Positions 43,370 to 53,115 of a DNA stretch of 64,000 nt are shown in pieces. Within the stretch, counting starts at the first letter, position 1; each line of letters begins with the position of its first letter. Where the stretch lies: NCBI RefSeq assembly GCF_900113745.1, contig NZ_FOQL01000002.1, forward strand, positions 62,001-126,000, written 5' to 3'. The notes below the pieces were generated by a model. It searched no databases. It was given only the letters and a program-made list of their open reading frames with translations, and had not been told where the DNA came from. The position numbers and the translations under genes were made by a program. The stretch comes from Pseudomonas guineae (GTDB taxonomy: Bacteria; Pseudomonadota; Gammaproteobacteria; Pseudomonadales; Pseudomonadaceae).

Positions 43370-43621
43370 TTACTTGCGGCTGGCTTTTTCCAGCATACGC
43401 AGAGCGCGCTCATTGGCTTCGTCAGCAGTTTGCTGAGCCTTCTGAGCAGCAGCCATAGCGTCATCAGCCTTACGGTAAGCTTCGTCGGCACGGGCTTGAG
43501 CGCGAGCAGCTGCATCTTCAGTTGCAGTCAGACGGGCTTCAGTTTCTTTGGACATGCTGCTGCAACCGGTAGCCAGAACTGCGGCTAATGCCAGAGCAGA
43601 GAATTTCAGAACGTTGTTCAT
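43370..43621 (-). CDS. oprI: Major outer membrane lipoprotein OprI (Lpp-like)
   Basis: 83 residues from ATG 43621, the exact length of Pseudomonas OprI, with AAGGGGA upstream. The signal peptide ends in the lipobox LATGCSS, so Cys20 is lipidated. The rest is a continuous alanine-rich trimeric coiled coil, and the C-terminal ASRK ends in the lysine that is linked to peptidoglycan in Lpp proteins. It is one of the most abundant proteins in Pseudomonas cells and tethers the outer membrane to the wall. It has its own promoter and terminator, so it is a single-gene unit. Confidence 0.97.
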
Positions 43622-43696
43622 CGTGTTCCCCTTGAGGTGGAGGTTTTCCATAAAAGCAATTTCCTGATAGTAGGAAATTAGCCGGCGTACATAGTA

Positions 43697-43727
43697 CCTA
43701 TAACTTGTAGTAAGTAAATGGAGTCAA
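43697..43727 (-). promoter_or_regulatory. Probable oprI promoter
   Basis: On the minus strand TTGACT (43722-43727) is followed by a TATAGG box (43697-43702) at 19-bp spacing; GTTATA at 17-bp spacing is an alternative. It lies about 75 bp upstream of the oprI ATG, leaving a leader of that order. Confidence 0.5.
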
Positions 43728-44071
43728 GGCAAGGCGCAAAGTTTTTTTCTGATTGCTGCAAAACTCACCATCGATTGCTTAAAAAATAATCAACTGAGAG
43801 TGGTTGTCCATTCCTTACACAGTAATCACCGACGTTTTGCGACCGCAGTCGTTGAAAAATATCCGGTAAGCAATTTCCGGTATTGCTCCGACTTATGAAC
43901 TGCTGAAATGCGGTGAAGGCTAATTAGAGTGCGGGTAGATGCAATGGCTGGGTTTGGCACATAGCCAAATGCTTCTCTGTATGATCTAAGTCGTTGATTC
44001 ACGTGACCTAGCAGGTTGTGGCCTGATAAGCTCGTGGAAATCGCCTACAACTTAGATAGGTAAGAGATGTT
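43728..44071. other. Intergenic region between oprI and the GNAT gene
   Basis: About 340 bp without a supported gene. It is AT-rich near 43770-43800, which may include promoters in either direction. Beyond the hairpin at 44072-44107, nothing is called. Confidence 0.45.
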
Positions 44072-44107
44072 GTAACCCTCTTGCTGCAAAAGCAACGAGC
44101 GGGTTAC
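44072..44107 (+). promoter_or_regulatory. Leader hairpin before the GNAT gene
   Basis: GTAACCC (44072-44078) pairs with GGGTTAC (44101-44107) and an inner TTGCT with AGCAA, a strong hairpin ending 22 bp before the ATG. No T-run follows. It may be an RNA switch-like or protein-binding element or a stability structure; the function is unknown. Confidence 0.5.
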
Positions 44108-44129
44108 ACGAGTGAACAGAGGAGTTACG

Positions 44130-44411
44130 ATGAGCGAGGCGTTGTCCATTCACCATGACTTAGTAGGCCATCAATTCGAGACCACAGTGGATGGTGATCG
44201 GGCATATCTGGCTTACATGGATCTTGGCAAACAAACGCTGGATATCTACCGCACCTTTGTTCCTAACTCGTTGCGGGGGCGAGGCATCGCGGCAGCTTTG
44301 ACCGAGCATGCACTGCAGTATGCTGATCGCCTGGGCTACACGGTGATTCCCTCTTGCTCCTATGTAGAGCGTTACATGCAGCGCCAACAGGGCCAGGCGG
44401 ATAAAAGCTAA
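44130..44411 (+). CDS. Small GNAT-family N-acetyltransferase (YjdJ-type)
   Basis: 93 residues from ATG 44130, with GAGGAG upstream; an earlier start at 44112 is less likely. It is a minimal GNAT fold (PF14542-like) with the acetyl-CoA-binding loop VPNSLRGRGIAAALTEHAL, and then ADRLGYTVIPSCSYVERYM. The short family is widespread and its substrate is unknown. It has its own terminator (44432-44456) and a structured leader, so it is a single-gene unit between oprI and cysH. Confidence 0.9.
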   Translation: MSEALSIHHDLVGHQFETTVDGDRAYLAYMDLGKQTLDIYRTFVPNSLRGRGIAAALTEHALQYADRLGYTVIPSCSYVERYMQRQQGQADKS

Positions 44412-44431
44412 GTGATTTGGGTAATGAAGAG

Positions 44432-44456
44432 GGCCAGTTAGTGACTGGCCTTTTTT
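44432..44456 (+). terminator. Terminator of the GNAT gene
   Basis: GGCCAGT (44432-44438) pairs with ACTGGCC (44444-44450) across a 5-base loop and is followed by six T. Confidence 0.9.
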
Positions 44457-44472
44457 ATATCTGTGTCGACTA

Positions 44473-45207
44473 TCAGGTCTTGGCGATCAGGTTGCCGGCA
44501 TGCAAGCCGCACTCTTTCTGTGTGGCTTCTTCCCACCACCAGCGGCCTTCGCGTTCATGCTGATTCGGCAGCACAGGGCGAGTGCAAGGTTCGCAGCCGA
44601 TGCTGATAAAGCCGCGCTCATGCAGGCTGTTATAAGGCAGTTCCAGCATGCGGATATAGGCCCAGATATCTTCACTGCTCATCTGTGCCAGCGGGTTGAA
44701 CTTGTACAGTGTGTTGTCTGCTGTGGAAAAGGCCGCATCGATTTCGACCGCTGCAACCTGGCTGCGTGTACCAGGGCTTTGATCGCGTCGCTGGCCGGTG
44801 GCCCAGGCTTTTACCGTGGCGAGTTTGCGGCGTAGTGGGGCGGTTTTACGGATGCCACAGCACTCACCATGACCGTCCTTGTAGAAGCTGAAAAGGCCCT
44901 TTTCCTTGACGAGGGACTCCAGTGCCGTGGCCTCGGGAGAAAGTACGTCGATGCTGATGCCATAGTGCTCACGCACCTGGTCGATAAAGCGATAGGTTTC
45001 CGGATGCAGGCGGCCGGTGTCGAGGCTGAATACTTTGACGTTTTTGTTGAGTTTCCAGGCCATATCGACCAGCACCACGTCTTCCGCGCCGCTGAAGGAC
45101 AACCACAGTTCATCACCGAAGTGTTCGAAGGCGAGTTGGAGAATCTCTTGTGGCGACTTGTTGGCGTAGCTCGTCGCCAGTTCGGCTACGTCGAAGGGAA
45201 GGCTCAT
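44473..45207 (-). CDS. cysH: Assimilatory adenylylsulfate (APS) reductase
   Basis: 244 residues. The PAPS/APS reductase fold has the PP-loop-type [18 protein letters not shown] near the N-terminus and [13 protein letters not shown]. Two cysteine pairs, ECCGIRK and IGCEPCTRP, bind a [4Fe-4S] cluster, which marks the APS-using type found in Pseudomonas and not the E. coli PAPS type. The C-terminal ECGLH carries the catalytic cysteine that forms the sulfite intermediate. It reduces APS to sulfite with thioredoxin in cysteine synthesis. It stands alone and is divergent from thrH across 188 bp. Confidence 0.97.
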   Translation of the reverse strand: MSLPFDVAELATSYANKSPQEILQLAFEHFGDELWLSFSGAEDVVLVDMAWKLNKNVKVFSLDTGRLHPETYRFIDQVREHYGISIDVLSPEATALESLVKEKGLFSFYKDGHGECCGIRKTAPLRRKLATVKAWATGQRRDQSPGTRSQVAAVEIDAAFSTADNTLYKFNPLAQMSSEDIWAYIRMLELPYNSLHERGFISIGCEPCTRPVLPNQHEREGRWWWEEATQKECGLHAGNLIAKT

Positions 45208-45395
45208 CGGGCTTAATTCCTAGTTAGGGTGACGTCGAGCGTCTTGTGCCGTGATGGTAGCAAAAGCAAGTTATGCGACTAAATAACGAAGTACCTCAGT
45301 AGACCTGTCATTTGGGTATAAGGCTCTGCGTTGCAGAGCGCTGGGGGAGCCGCTAGAGTGCCGCCTCTCAAATAAATCCAAGCTAGGAGTGTCCT

Positions 45396-46013
45396 GTGGA
45401 AATCGCGTGTCTCGACCTGGAAGGCGTGCTGGTCCCGGAAATCTGGATCGCTTTCGCGGAAAAAACTGGCATCGAATCGCTGAAGGCGACTACCCGGGAT
45501 ATTCCGGACTATGACGTGCTGATGAAACAGCGTCTGCGCATTCTGGATGAGCACGGCTTGAAGCTGTCCGACATCCAGGAAGTGATTGCCACACTCAAAC
45601 CTTTAGACGGCGCAGTGGAGTTTGTGAATTGGCTGCGAGAGCGCTTTCAGGTGGTGATTCTTTCGGACACTTTCTATGAGTTCTCCCAGCCGTTGATGCG
45701 TCAGCTGGGTTTCCCGACGCTGTTGTGCCACAAGCTGATCACGGATGAAACCGATCGCGTGGTGGATTACCAACTGCGACAGAAGGACCCCAAGCGTCAG
45801 TCGGTACTTGCCTTCAAGAGCCTGTATTACCGGGTCATTGCAGCGGGTGACTCTTACAACGACACCACCATGCTTAGTGAGGCTCATGCCGGCATTTTGT
45901 TCCATGCCCCGGACAATGTGATCCGTGAGTTCCCACAGTTTCCGGCTGTGCACACGTTTGCAGAGCTCAAGGGCGAGTTCCTCAAAGCGTCCAATCGCCA
46001 GCTGAGCCTGTAA
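45396..46013 (+). CDS. thrH: Bifunctional phosphoserine phosphatase / homoserine phosphotransferase ThrH
   Basis: 205 residues from GTG 45396, with TAGGAGT upstream. It is a HAD-superfamily enzyme: the nucleophile motif is CLDLEGVLVPE at the N-terminus, motif II is ILSDTFYEF, and the last motif is AAGDSYNDTTML. ThrH of P. aeruginosa moves phosphate from phosphoserine to homoserine, bypassing ThrB, and also hydrolyses phosphoserine. The length matches. A small GCTCTGC/GCAGAGC hairpin (45323-45339) lies in the leader. The gene is followed by a strong terminator and then the convergent EamA gene. Confidence 0.95.
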   Translation: MEIACLDLEGVLVPEIWIAFAEKTGIESLKATTRDIPDYDVLMKQRLRILDEHGLKLSDIQEVIATLKPLDGAVEFVNWLRERFQVVILSDTFYEFSQPLMRQLGFPTLLCHKLITDETDRVVDYQLRQKDPKRQSVLAFKSLYYRVIAAGDSYNDTTMLSEAHAGILFHAPDNVIREFPQFPAVHTFAELKGEFLKASNRQLSL

Positions 46014-46067
46014 TCAATAGATGATTGAAAACCCGGTATTCGCGGGTTCTTCAGAGAGTTATCCCAG

Positions 46068-46106
46068 CACCCTGCGTGGACTTGATTCGCGCAGGGTGTT
46101 TTGTTT
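46068..46106 (+). terminator. thrH terminator
   Basis: CACCCTGCG (46068-46076) pairs with CGCAGGGTG (46090-46098), followed by TTTTGTTTT-like sequence. It lies between the convergent thrH and EamA genes. Confidence 0.88.
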
Positions 46107-46991
46107 TCAGCTGCGATCAGGTTGAGCGCTTGTGGTGGGGCGTACCACTAGCCACAGGGCGATCGCAATCAACACGCCACCGTACAGATAGGCCCAGGAC
46201 AGTGGCTCATCCAATAACAGTGCGCCCCACAGCACGCCGAAGGGCGGGATTAGAAAAGTCGTGGTGCTGGCCTTGATCGGACCAACATCACTTAGTAGGC
46301 GGAAGTACAACACGTAGGCGAGCGCCGTACAGATAAAGCCCAGACCAGCCAAGGGCAGCCAGACGTCGAGCCCACCCCAGTTGGCAGGCGGTTGAATAAC
46401 TAGGGCGCTGCCGAACAGCGGCAGCAGGAACAGGCTGGCGCCACACAGGCTGGCAAAGGCGGTCAAACGGTTATCCAGGCCGCCCTGCATGCCGATCCAG
46501 CGCCGTGTAAGAAAGCCGGCAAAACCATAGCAGACAGTCGCGATCAGGCAGGCACCTGCGCCGAGTAGTAGGGTCAAATCAAACTCGACTGGACCGGTGC
46601 GGGTCAGCACGGCGACCCCGAATAGGCCAATCGCAACCCCGGCGGCCTTGCTAAGGGTCATGGCTTCAGCAAAGAACAGCATGCCGATCAACACGCCCAT
46701 CATCGGTGTGGTGGCATTGAAGATGGCCGAATAACCGGCGGGCAATACCAGTGCTGCCATGCAGTACATGGCAGAAGGCAGACCTGCGTTAATTACTCCC
46801 AAAATCAGGCAGTGCTTGAGCTTGCCGTTGAAGTCCCAGCGCACCCGCATCAGCAGCAGAATCGCCAGCAGCCCAAGCATGCCCAGGCTGGCGCGGAAAA
46901 AAGCAGTCGGCATGCTGCCGAGCACAGGCGCAACGATGCGCATAAACAGAAAGCTTGCACCCCAGATAGCAGCAAGCAACAGCAGACGCAT
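46107..46991 (-). CDS. EamA/DMT-family membrane transporter
   Basis: 294 residues from ATG 46991; the frame extends upstream to 47132 but those residues are hydrophilic and not family-like. Two EamA repeats give about ten membrane helices. The first starts MRLLLLAAIWGASFLFMRI, and the second ends with STTTFLIPPFGVLWGALLLDE, then PLSWAYLYGGVLIAIALWLV. Members export small metabolites such as amino acids, but the substrate here is unknown. It converges with thrH and is divergent from aceK. Confidence 0.9.
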   Translation of the reverse strand: MRLLLLAAIWGASFLFMRIVAPVLGSMPTAFFRASLGMLGLLAILLLMRVRWDFNGKLKHCLILGVINAGLPSAMYCMAALVLPAGYSAIFNATTPMMGVLIGMLFFAEAMTLSKAAGVAIGLFGVAVLTRTGPVEFDLTLLLGAGACLIATVCYGFAGFLTRRWIGMQGGLDNRLTAFASLCGASLFLLPLFGSALVIQPPANWGGLDVWLPLAGLGFICTALAYVLYFRLLSDVGPIKASTTTFLIPPFGVLWGALLLDEPLSWAYLYGGVLIAIALWLVVRPTTSAQPDRS

Positions 46992-47209
46992 CAGGTCGAC
47001 AAGGCGCACAACGGGCTCCACGGCAGTTAAAAAGTCGAGCAGTGTTGCCGGGCTGGTGTGCCAAGGCAATTCGAAATGCGCGTTCCAGGCGACTGATTGG
47101 CAATATTTCGTTGTAGATAAGCCTGTATCCATTCAATGCCGGCTTTTACTTGGCGCGGTCACTGGATAAGCTCGAGGAATTGTCCGCATTCACCTGTAGG
47201 GGTTCGTTT

Positions 47210-48940
47210 ATGCCACAGCAATGGCCGGCCAGCGCGATAGCTGCGTTTATCCTCGAAGGCTTTGACGATTATCGTGAGCAGTTTCGCCAGATCACCAACG
47301 GCGCACGCGTGCGATTTGAACAGGCTCTGTGGCAGGAAATTCAGGATGCATCGGCGGCACGCATTGCCCTGTATGAAAAGTGCGTGAGCACGGTGAGTCG
47401 GCAGTTGCGCGAGGCTTATGCGGCCGAGGTATTGCTGGAGGTGGAGCAGTGGCCACTGGTTAAGTCGGCCTATATCGCGTTGATTAACCTGCGCGATGAC
47501 GATGAGTTAGCGGAAACGTGGTTCAACTCGATTTTCTGCGGGTTGTTCAGCCATGACCAGATCAATGACGGCTGCATGTTTATCCACACCACCCGCCCGG
47601 CACTGCGGGTTAATGCACGTACCCCGCAAACCCGCTTGTACGAACCTAAGGGCGATGTCGAGCAGGCTTTGCGGCAGATCTTCGAGGATTTCAGTTTTGA
47701 GGTTGGCTACGAAAACCTGGAGCGCGACTTAAGCCGGCTGCTCAAGCAATTGCGGCAAAGCCTGCCGGACTGGGTGTGCAAGGACCCTGATCTGCGCATT
47801 GAGCTGTTTGCTTCACGCCTGTATCGCAACAAGGGTGCGTACCTGGTGGGGCGTATCTACACCTGTGATGAGCAATGGCCGCTGGTGATTCCGCTGTTGC
47901 ACCGCGAAGGGCAGGGCATCCAGGCCGATGCGCTGATCACCGACGAGGCGGAAGTGTCGATCATTTTCTCTTTTACTCGTTCCTATTTCATGGTGCGGGT
48001 CGGTTACCCGGCGGAGTTCGTCGGCTTCCTCAAGCGCATTTTGCCGGGCAAGCACATTGCCGAGTTGTACACCTCGATCGGCTTCTACAAACACGGTAAG
48101 TCGGAGTTCTACCGCTCCTTGATCGACCACCTGGCGACTACGGATGACAAATTTGTCATGGCCCCCGGTGTCCGTGGCATGGTCATGAGCGTATTTACCC
48201 TGCCGGGCTTCAACACCGTCTTCAAGATCATCAAGGACCGTTTCTCACCGTCGAAAAACGTCGACCGCAACACGGTGGTCGAGAAGTATCGCCTAGTGAA
48301 AACGGTCGACCGGGTCGGGCGCATGGCCGATACCCAGGAATTTGCCGACTTTCGCTTTCCGTTGAGCAAGTTTGATCCGGAGTGCCTGGCCGAGTTGCTA
48401 GAGGTCGCACCGTCGACCGTCGAGGTTAATGGCGACACCGTGCTGGTGCGCCATTGCTGGACCGAGCGGCGCATGACGCCGCTGAATTTATATGTGGAAA
48501 GTGGCAGTGAGGCTCAGGTGCGTGAAGCGCTGGATGACTACGGTCTGGCCATTAAGCAGTTGGCCGCAGCGAATATATTCCCCGGCGACATGCTGTTGAA
48601 AAACTTTGGCGTGACCCGTCATGGCCGTGTGGTGTTCTATGACTATGACGAAATCTGTTTTCTTACTGAAGCCAACTTCCGTCGTATACCTCAAGCACGC
48701 TACCCGGAAGATGAAATGTCCTCCGAGCCTTGGTATTCGATTGCACCGATGGATGTGTTCCCTGAAGAGTTCCCGCCGTTTCTGTTTGCCAATATGCAGC
48801 AGCGCAAGCTGTTCAATGAACTGCATGGGGAGCTGTATGACGCCGATTACTGGAAAAGCCTGCAGGAGGCAATTCGTGCGGGCAAGGTGATCGACGTGTT
48901 CCCCTATCGACGCAAAGATCAAGCCGGCCGGGAGTATTGA
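47210..48940 (+). CDS. aceK: Isocitrate dehydrogenase kinase/phosphatase
   Basis: 576 residues from ATG 47210, with AGGGG upstream; a frame extension to 47150 has no support. AceK family segments are clear throughout: [41 protein letters not shown] in the ATP-binding region, [18 protein letters not shown], and the catalytic [23 protein letters not shown]. It phosphorylates and inactivates isocitrate dehydrogenase, sending carbon into the glyoxylate shunt, and also reverses this. The stop overlaps a TTG codon upstream of the TonB receptor ATG, so the two genes may be cotranscribed, although no functional link is known. Confidence 0.97.
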   Translation: MPQQWPASAIAAFILEGFDDYREQFRQITNGARVRFEQALWQEIQDASAARIALYEKCVSTVSRQLREAYAAEVLLEVEQWPLVKSAYIALINLRDDDELAETWFNSIFCGLFSHDQINDGCMFIHTTRPALRVNARTPQTRLYEPKGDVEQALRQIFEDFSFEVGYENLERDLSRLLKQLRQSLPDWVCKDPDLRIELFASRLYRNKGAYLVGRIYTCDEQWPLVIPLLHREGQGIQADALITDEAEVSIIFSFTRSYFMVRVGYPAEFVGFLKRILPGKHIAELYTSIGFYKHGKSEFYRSLIDHLATTDDKFVMAPGVRGMVMSVFTLPGFNTVFKIIKDRFSPSKNVDRNTVVEKYRLVKTVDRVGRMADTQEFADFRFPLSKFDPECLAELLEVAPSTVEVNGDTVLVRHCWTERRMTPLNLYVESGSEAQVREALDDYGLAIKQLAAANIFPGDMLLKNFGVTRHGRVVFYDYDEICFLTEANFRRIPQARYPEDEMSSEPWYSIAPMDVFPEEFPPFLFANMQQRKLFNELHGELYDADYWKSLQEAIRAGKVIDVFPYRRKDQAGREY

Positions 48941-48945
48941 GCTGC

Positions 48946-50985
48946 ATGCGTCTGCCGCTTGGTTTAGTTGCTTCCGGCCTGTGGCTGCTGGTGGATAGTC
49001 GCGTATTACTGGCGGCCGAGATTGACAATACAGCTGTCGAATTGGCTCCACTAATCATCACCAGCCCACGCAGTAACGCGCGTTGGTTGAGTACGCCGGC
49101 GGCGGTGACAGTGGTTGAGGCGGGCACTGCACCGGGTGAGCAGAACCTCGCCCTGGATACCTGGTTAGCGCGCGTGCCGGGCGTGTTCAGCCTCAACCGT
49201 TACAACTTGGCTCAGGGCCTACGTCCGTCGATTCGTGGCTTCGGCGCGCGCGGCAATTTCGGTGTGCGCGGTATCCGAGTGCTAGTCGATGGTGTGCCCT
49301 TAACCATGCCAGATGGGCAAACCGAACTCGACGGCCTCGACCTTGGTTTGGTTGAGCGCATGGAGGTTTTACGTGGGCCTGCCTCGGTGCTCTACGGCAA
49401 TGCTGCCGGTGGAGTCCTGGCGATCGAAACTCGCGAACCATCGGTTTTACCCTCAATGCAGCTTGACCTTAGCGCTGCGGGTCTTGGCTATCAACGTACA
49501 CGTGGCGAAATCGGAGGTAGCCACGGCAACGTGGGTGGGCTGCTGGCCTTTAATAGCACCCATTTAGACGGATATCGTGAGCACGGCCGAGCGCAGACCA
49601 ACAGTCTGACCGGCAAACTGAACTGGTATGCCCCTGCAGGGCGCTTACGCTTGAATTTCAATGCGATCGATAACCGCGCCGAAGACCCCGGCGGTTTGAC
49701 GGCGACTCAAGTTGACGCAGACCGCCGGCAAGCTGCGCCGAATAATCTGCGATTTGACGCCGATGAATATATTCGTCAACAGCGCCTGGGCTTAGTTTGG
49801 GATGGCTATGCTGCTGGAGCCGATCAGTATCAGCTGCGCAGCTACTGGGGCCACCGTGAATTCGGTAATCGGTTAGGGTTTACCACGAGTGGGCAGACAA
49901 CCTTCGATCGATATTTCGGTGGAGTAGGCGGGCAGTACAGCCATTATCGCGAGTTGATCGGCGTACCACATAAAATCACCACAGGGTTTGACCTCGAGGC
50001 GCAGCGTGATGATCGCAGGCGATATGACAATCTGTTCGGTGAGCGCGGGCAGTCGCGTCAGCAGCAGGATGAAGCGGCGCTTAGCCAGGGGCTGTTTATT
50101 GAGGATCAGCTCGACCTGACTAAGAAGTGGCAAGCTACCTTTGGCCTGCGTTATGACCAAGTACGCCTGGCGGTTGATGACTTCTATCTGGCCGATAACC
50201 GCAATGATTCAGGCTCGCGCAGACTGGAGGACTGGAACTACAGCGCCGGTCTGAGTTATCGCTTTACCCCGCAACAATCGCTATATGCGCGGCTGGCCAG
50301 CTCCTTTGAAACGCCAACCATCAGCGAACTCGGTAACCCTCAAGGCGGCGGCTTCAATAGCGCGTTGCAGCCTGCCCAGGCGTTCAGCCGTGAGCTGGGC
50401 ATCAAAGGCGAATGGCCCTCGCTGCGCTATGCTCTTGCGTTATACCGAATCGATCTTGATGATGAACTGGTGGCGTTCAGCTTGCCGGCCCAGCCAGGGC
50501 GTAATTTTTATCGCAATGCTGGTGAGTCGCGTCGTGATGGCTTGGAGTTGAGCCTTGACTGGCAGCTTGCCGATGCCTGGCGCTGGTCCGTGGGCTATGC
50601 CTACAACCGCTACCGTTTTATCGAGTATGAAGCGACTGCGGGCGATTTAGCCGGTAGGCATAGTCCCGGTATTCCGAGACAAACCCTTTTCAGTGAACTG
50701 GCTTATGAGCATCAAGGTGGCTACGTACGCCTGGGTGTTACGGCGCAAGCGCGGGTGTATGCCAATGACGCTAATACGCAGTCCGCGCCTGGTTATGCCC
50801 TGTTCAACCTACGTGTTGGCACGCGCATGCAGCTTGGCGAGCAAAGCCTGGAGCCTTATCTAGGCATTGATAACATGCTGGCGCGCGCGTACTTCGATAA
50901 CGTGCGGATCAACGATGCTAACGCTCGCTATTTTGAGCCTGGGCCCGGGCGAACGCTCTATGCGGGCTTACGCGTGCTGTTTTAG
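48946..50985 (+). CDS. TonB-dependent outer membrane receptor
   Basis: 679 residues from ATG 48946; a TTG at 48937 overlapping the aceK stop would add three. A signal peptide (about 1-24) is followed by the plug domain with GLRPSIRGFGARGNFGVRGIRVLVDG and LVERMEVLRGPASVLYGNAAGGVL, typical of TonB-dependent receptors. The 22-strand barrel ends in the terminal aromatic residue F (AGLRVLF). It would take up an iron chelate, vitamin or other scarce ligand with energy from TonB; the ligand is not evident. There is no regulator or ABC transporter next to it. No Fur box is evident. Confidence 0.93.
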   Translation: MRLPLGLVASGLWLLVDSRVLLAAEIDNTAVELAPLIITSPRSNARWLSTPAAVTVVEAGTAPGEQNLALDTWLARVPGVFSLNRYNLAQGLRPSIRGFGARGNFGVRGIRVLVDGVPLTMPDGQTELDGLDLGLVERMEVLRGPASVLYGNAAGGVLAIETREPSVLPSMQLDLSAAGLGYQRTRGEIGGSHGNVGGLLAFNSTHLDGYREHGRAQTNSLTGKLNWYAPAGRLRLNFNAIDNRAEDPGGLTATQVDADRRQAAPNNLRFDADEYIRQQRLGLVWDGYAAGADQYQLRSYWGHREFGNRLGFTTSGQTTFDRYFGGVGGQYSHYRELIGVPHKITTGFDLEAQRDDRRRYDNLFGERGQSRQQQDEAALSQGLFIEDQLDLTKKWQATFGLRYDQVRLAVDDFYLADNRNDSGSRRLEDWNYSAGLSYRFTPQQSLYARLASSFETPTISELGNPQGGGFNSALQPAQAFSRELGIKGEWPSLRYALALYRIDLDDELVAFSLPAQPGRNFYRNAGESRRDGLELSLDWQLADAWRWSVGYAYNRYRFIEYEATAGDLAGRHSPGIPRQTLFSELAYEHQGGYVRLGVTAQARVYANDANTQSAPGYALFNLRVGTRMQLGEQSLEPYLGIDNMLARAYFDNVRINDANARYFEPGPGRTLYAGLRVLF

Positions 50986-51084
50986 CGTGTAACAGTGCAG
51001 CGGGCGACAGGCTCAGCCCGTATGGACTAAGCTAAAAGCAGATACACAAGCCACTGTTCAATAACCTTGGTAGGAGGGTGTTTT

Positions 51085-51219
51085 ATGAACGCCAAGTTGC
51101 AGCAAGCCCTGCTAGACCTGTTGAGTGCCCTTGGCCTGCTTGAGAAGCCAACATTGCAACCTATTCCCATCCGCAGCGATAAACCTGTAGCTCAGCCTGC
51201 AGACCGCCGGCGTGGCTAA
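51085..51219 (+). CDS. 44-residue hydrophilic protein next to aer
   Basis: A short gene with a strong TAGGAGGG ribosome site 5 bp before the ATG and TAA at 51217-51219. The product starts MNAKLQQALLDLLSALGLLE, an amphipathic helix, and ends in a proline-rich basic tail. A 12-bp terminator-like hairpin follows. The strong ribosome site and terminator make it a likely real gene, and I recall similar small proteins near aer in other Pseudomonas. Function unknown. Confidence 0.72.
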   Translation: MNAKLQQALLDLLSALGLLEKPTLQPIPIRSDKPVAQPADRRRG

Positions 51220-51255
51220 TACGCCCGCGCTGTTTACCTGAATGTCTAACTCGTT

Positions 51256-51294
51256 AGATCAGTAGCCACGGTTGTACATAGGCTACTGATCTTT
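51256..51294 (+). terminator. Terminator-like hairpin after the 44-residue gene
   Basis: A perfect 12-bp stem (51256-51267 with 51281-51292) with a short CTTTA tail. The T-run is weak. Confidence 0.65.
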
Positions 51295-51453
51295 ACACTC
51301 GATTATTTGTTGTGCCTGGCTGACTCTGCGCAATGCGGAGCTTTGTTTTAGCTATTACTGAATTATTCAAGCAAGGATTTGCTAGCGTGTTGCTACTGCT
51401 GTGCTAGACCTTCATCTTTAGTTACGGAAAAAGCTCAGACAGGGATAACTCAG

Positions 51454-53019
51454 ATGCGCCAAAACCTTCCAGTGACGCAACGGGAAAAAACCTTTCCGGG
51501 GCATGAACGTCTTATTTCTACCACCGACCTAAACAGTAATATCAGCTACTGCAACGATGCTTTTGTGGAAGTCAGTGGTTTCACTCGGGAAGAGTTGATC
51601 GGCCAGCCGCATAATTTGGTGCGTCATCCTGATATGCCTCCTGCCGTGTTTGGTCACATGTGGGAGACCATCAAACAGGGCAAGCCATGGATGGGTATCG
51701 TCAAGAATCGCTCGAAAAACGGTGACTACTACTGGGTTAGCGCCTATGTCACACCAATCTATGAAAATGGCCGCGTTGCAGGTTATGAATCGGTGCGCTC
51801 TTTGCCCGATGAGGCGCAGAAACGTCGGGCTGAAAAGCTTTATGCGCGTTTGCGTGAAGGCAAGCCACCGGTGCCAAAATTGGAATACTGGACGCTCGAT
51901 ATTATCCAGTCATGGCCGCTGATTCTGGCCGGCCTGTTTATTCTCGGTGCACAATTTGTACTCAGTGGCCCTTGGTTGTGGATCATTATTTTTATCGTCA
52001 TGTTTGGCCTTAGCTCCTATCAGTTATCCGCTAAGCGCCGTTTGATCAGGCAGACTCTTGCCGAACATCCGAAGGCGTTTATCAGTGCACTGGTTGCCTT
52101 GACCTATACCGACAACCGCGGCGCGCAAGCCTTGCTTGATATGGCTATGATCAGTGAAGAAGCACGCTTACAGACGGCGCTGACGCGTATTGAGGATGCG
52201 GGTAACAATGTCAAAAAGCATGCCTCACGCTCGGCTGACCTGTCGCGCTCTAGTGCGAAAATGCTTGATCAGCAGCGCAGTGAGACGGATCAGTCGGCGA
52301 CGGCTATCAACGAAATGGCCGCCACCATTCAGGAAGTCACGCACAACGTACAGAGCACTTCGCATGCCGCCGAAGAGGCGGATCGTCTGGCCAAACAAGG
52401 TCTACAGTTGGCCGGCGGTAGCCTGGATTCCATGCATCACATGGCCAAAGCCGTGGTGGATATTGGCCAGGCGGTCAATGATCTAGCCAACTCAACCCAG
52501 TCAATCGGTAGCGTGGCTGATGTGATCACCTCGATTGCCGAACAGACCAACCTGTTGGCGCTTAACGCTGCAATCGAAGCGGCGCGTGCCGGTGAGCAAG
52601 GGCGCGGCTTTGCCGTGGTGGCCGATGAAGTGCGTTCGCTGGCCTCACGCACGCGAGAGTCGACTGAGCAGATCCACCAGATCATCTCTTCGCTGCGTGC
52701 GGGTGCCGAGCGTGCAGTGGTCACTGCGGGCAAAGGTGAAGCCATTTCCAAGCAGAGTGTCGAGAGCGTGGAGTCTGTGCGCAGCGCATTGGATGGCATC
52801 AGCGCGGCTGTCAGCCGGATTACCAGCATGAGCCAGCAGATGGCCTCGGCCTCCGAAGAGCAGACCCATGTGGCGGAAGATATCAGCCGGCAGATTACGC
52901 AGATTGCCCAGCTCTCTGACCGCAGTGCCGAGCAGGCGCATCAGGGGGCGACGCTTGGTCAGGAGTTGGAAGACATGGCTGATTATCTGCACAGCTTAGC
53001 GGAGCGCTTCAACCGCTGA
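51454..53019 (+). CDS. aer: Aerotaxis receptor Aer (PAS-MCP)
   Basis: 521 residues from ATG 51454, the length of Pseudomonas Aer; an in-frame extension to 51379 is rejected. The N-terminal PAS domain (about 15-120) contains [21 protein letters not shown] and the FAD-pocket type segment [20 protein letters not shown] short hydrophobic segment (about 160-205) anchors it in the inner membrane. The methyl-accepting signalling domain has [20 protein letters not shown], then the [12 protein letters not shown] tip. It senses redox/oxygen through FAD and signals to CheA. The gene has its own terminator. Confidence 0.95.
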   Translation: MRQNLPVTQREKTFPGHERLISTTDLNSNISYCNDAFVEVSGFTREELIGQPHNLVRHPDMPPAVFGHMWETIKQGKPWMGIVKNRSKNGDYYWVSAYVTPIYENGRVAGYESVRSLPDEAQKRRAEKLYARLREGKPPVPKLEYWTLDIIQSWPLILAGLFILGAQFVLSGPWLWIIIFIVMFGLSSYQLSAKRRLIRQTLAEHPKAFISALVALTYTDNRGAQALLDMAMISEEARLQTALTRIEDAGNNVKKHASRSADLSRSSAKMLDQQRSETDQSATAINEMAATIQEVTHNVQSTSHAAEEADRLAKQGLQLAGGSLDSMHHMAKAVVDIGQAVNDLANSTQSIGSVADVITSIAEQTNLLALNAAIEAARAGEQGRGFAVVADEVRSLASRTRESTEQIHQIISSLRAGAERAVVTAGKGEAISKQSVESVESVRSALDGISAAVSRITSMSQQMASASEEQTHVAEDISRQITQIAQLSDRSAEQAHQGATLGQELEDMADYLHSLAERFNR

Positions 53020-53041
53020 GTGAGGGTTTGACTGCATGATT

Positions 53042-53076
53042 ATCGGCCTGCCTCATACATGAGGCAGGCCGATTTT
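53042..53076 (+). terminator. aer terminator
   Basis: A perfect 13-bp stem (53042-53054 with 53061-53073) and a T-run, directly after aer. Confidence 0.93.
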
Positions 53077-53115
53077 CTATGGGGTATGGCAAACTGCGTG
53101 ACTGAGGAGAAACCC

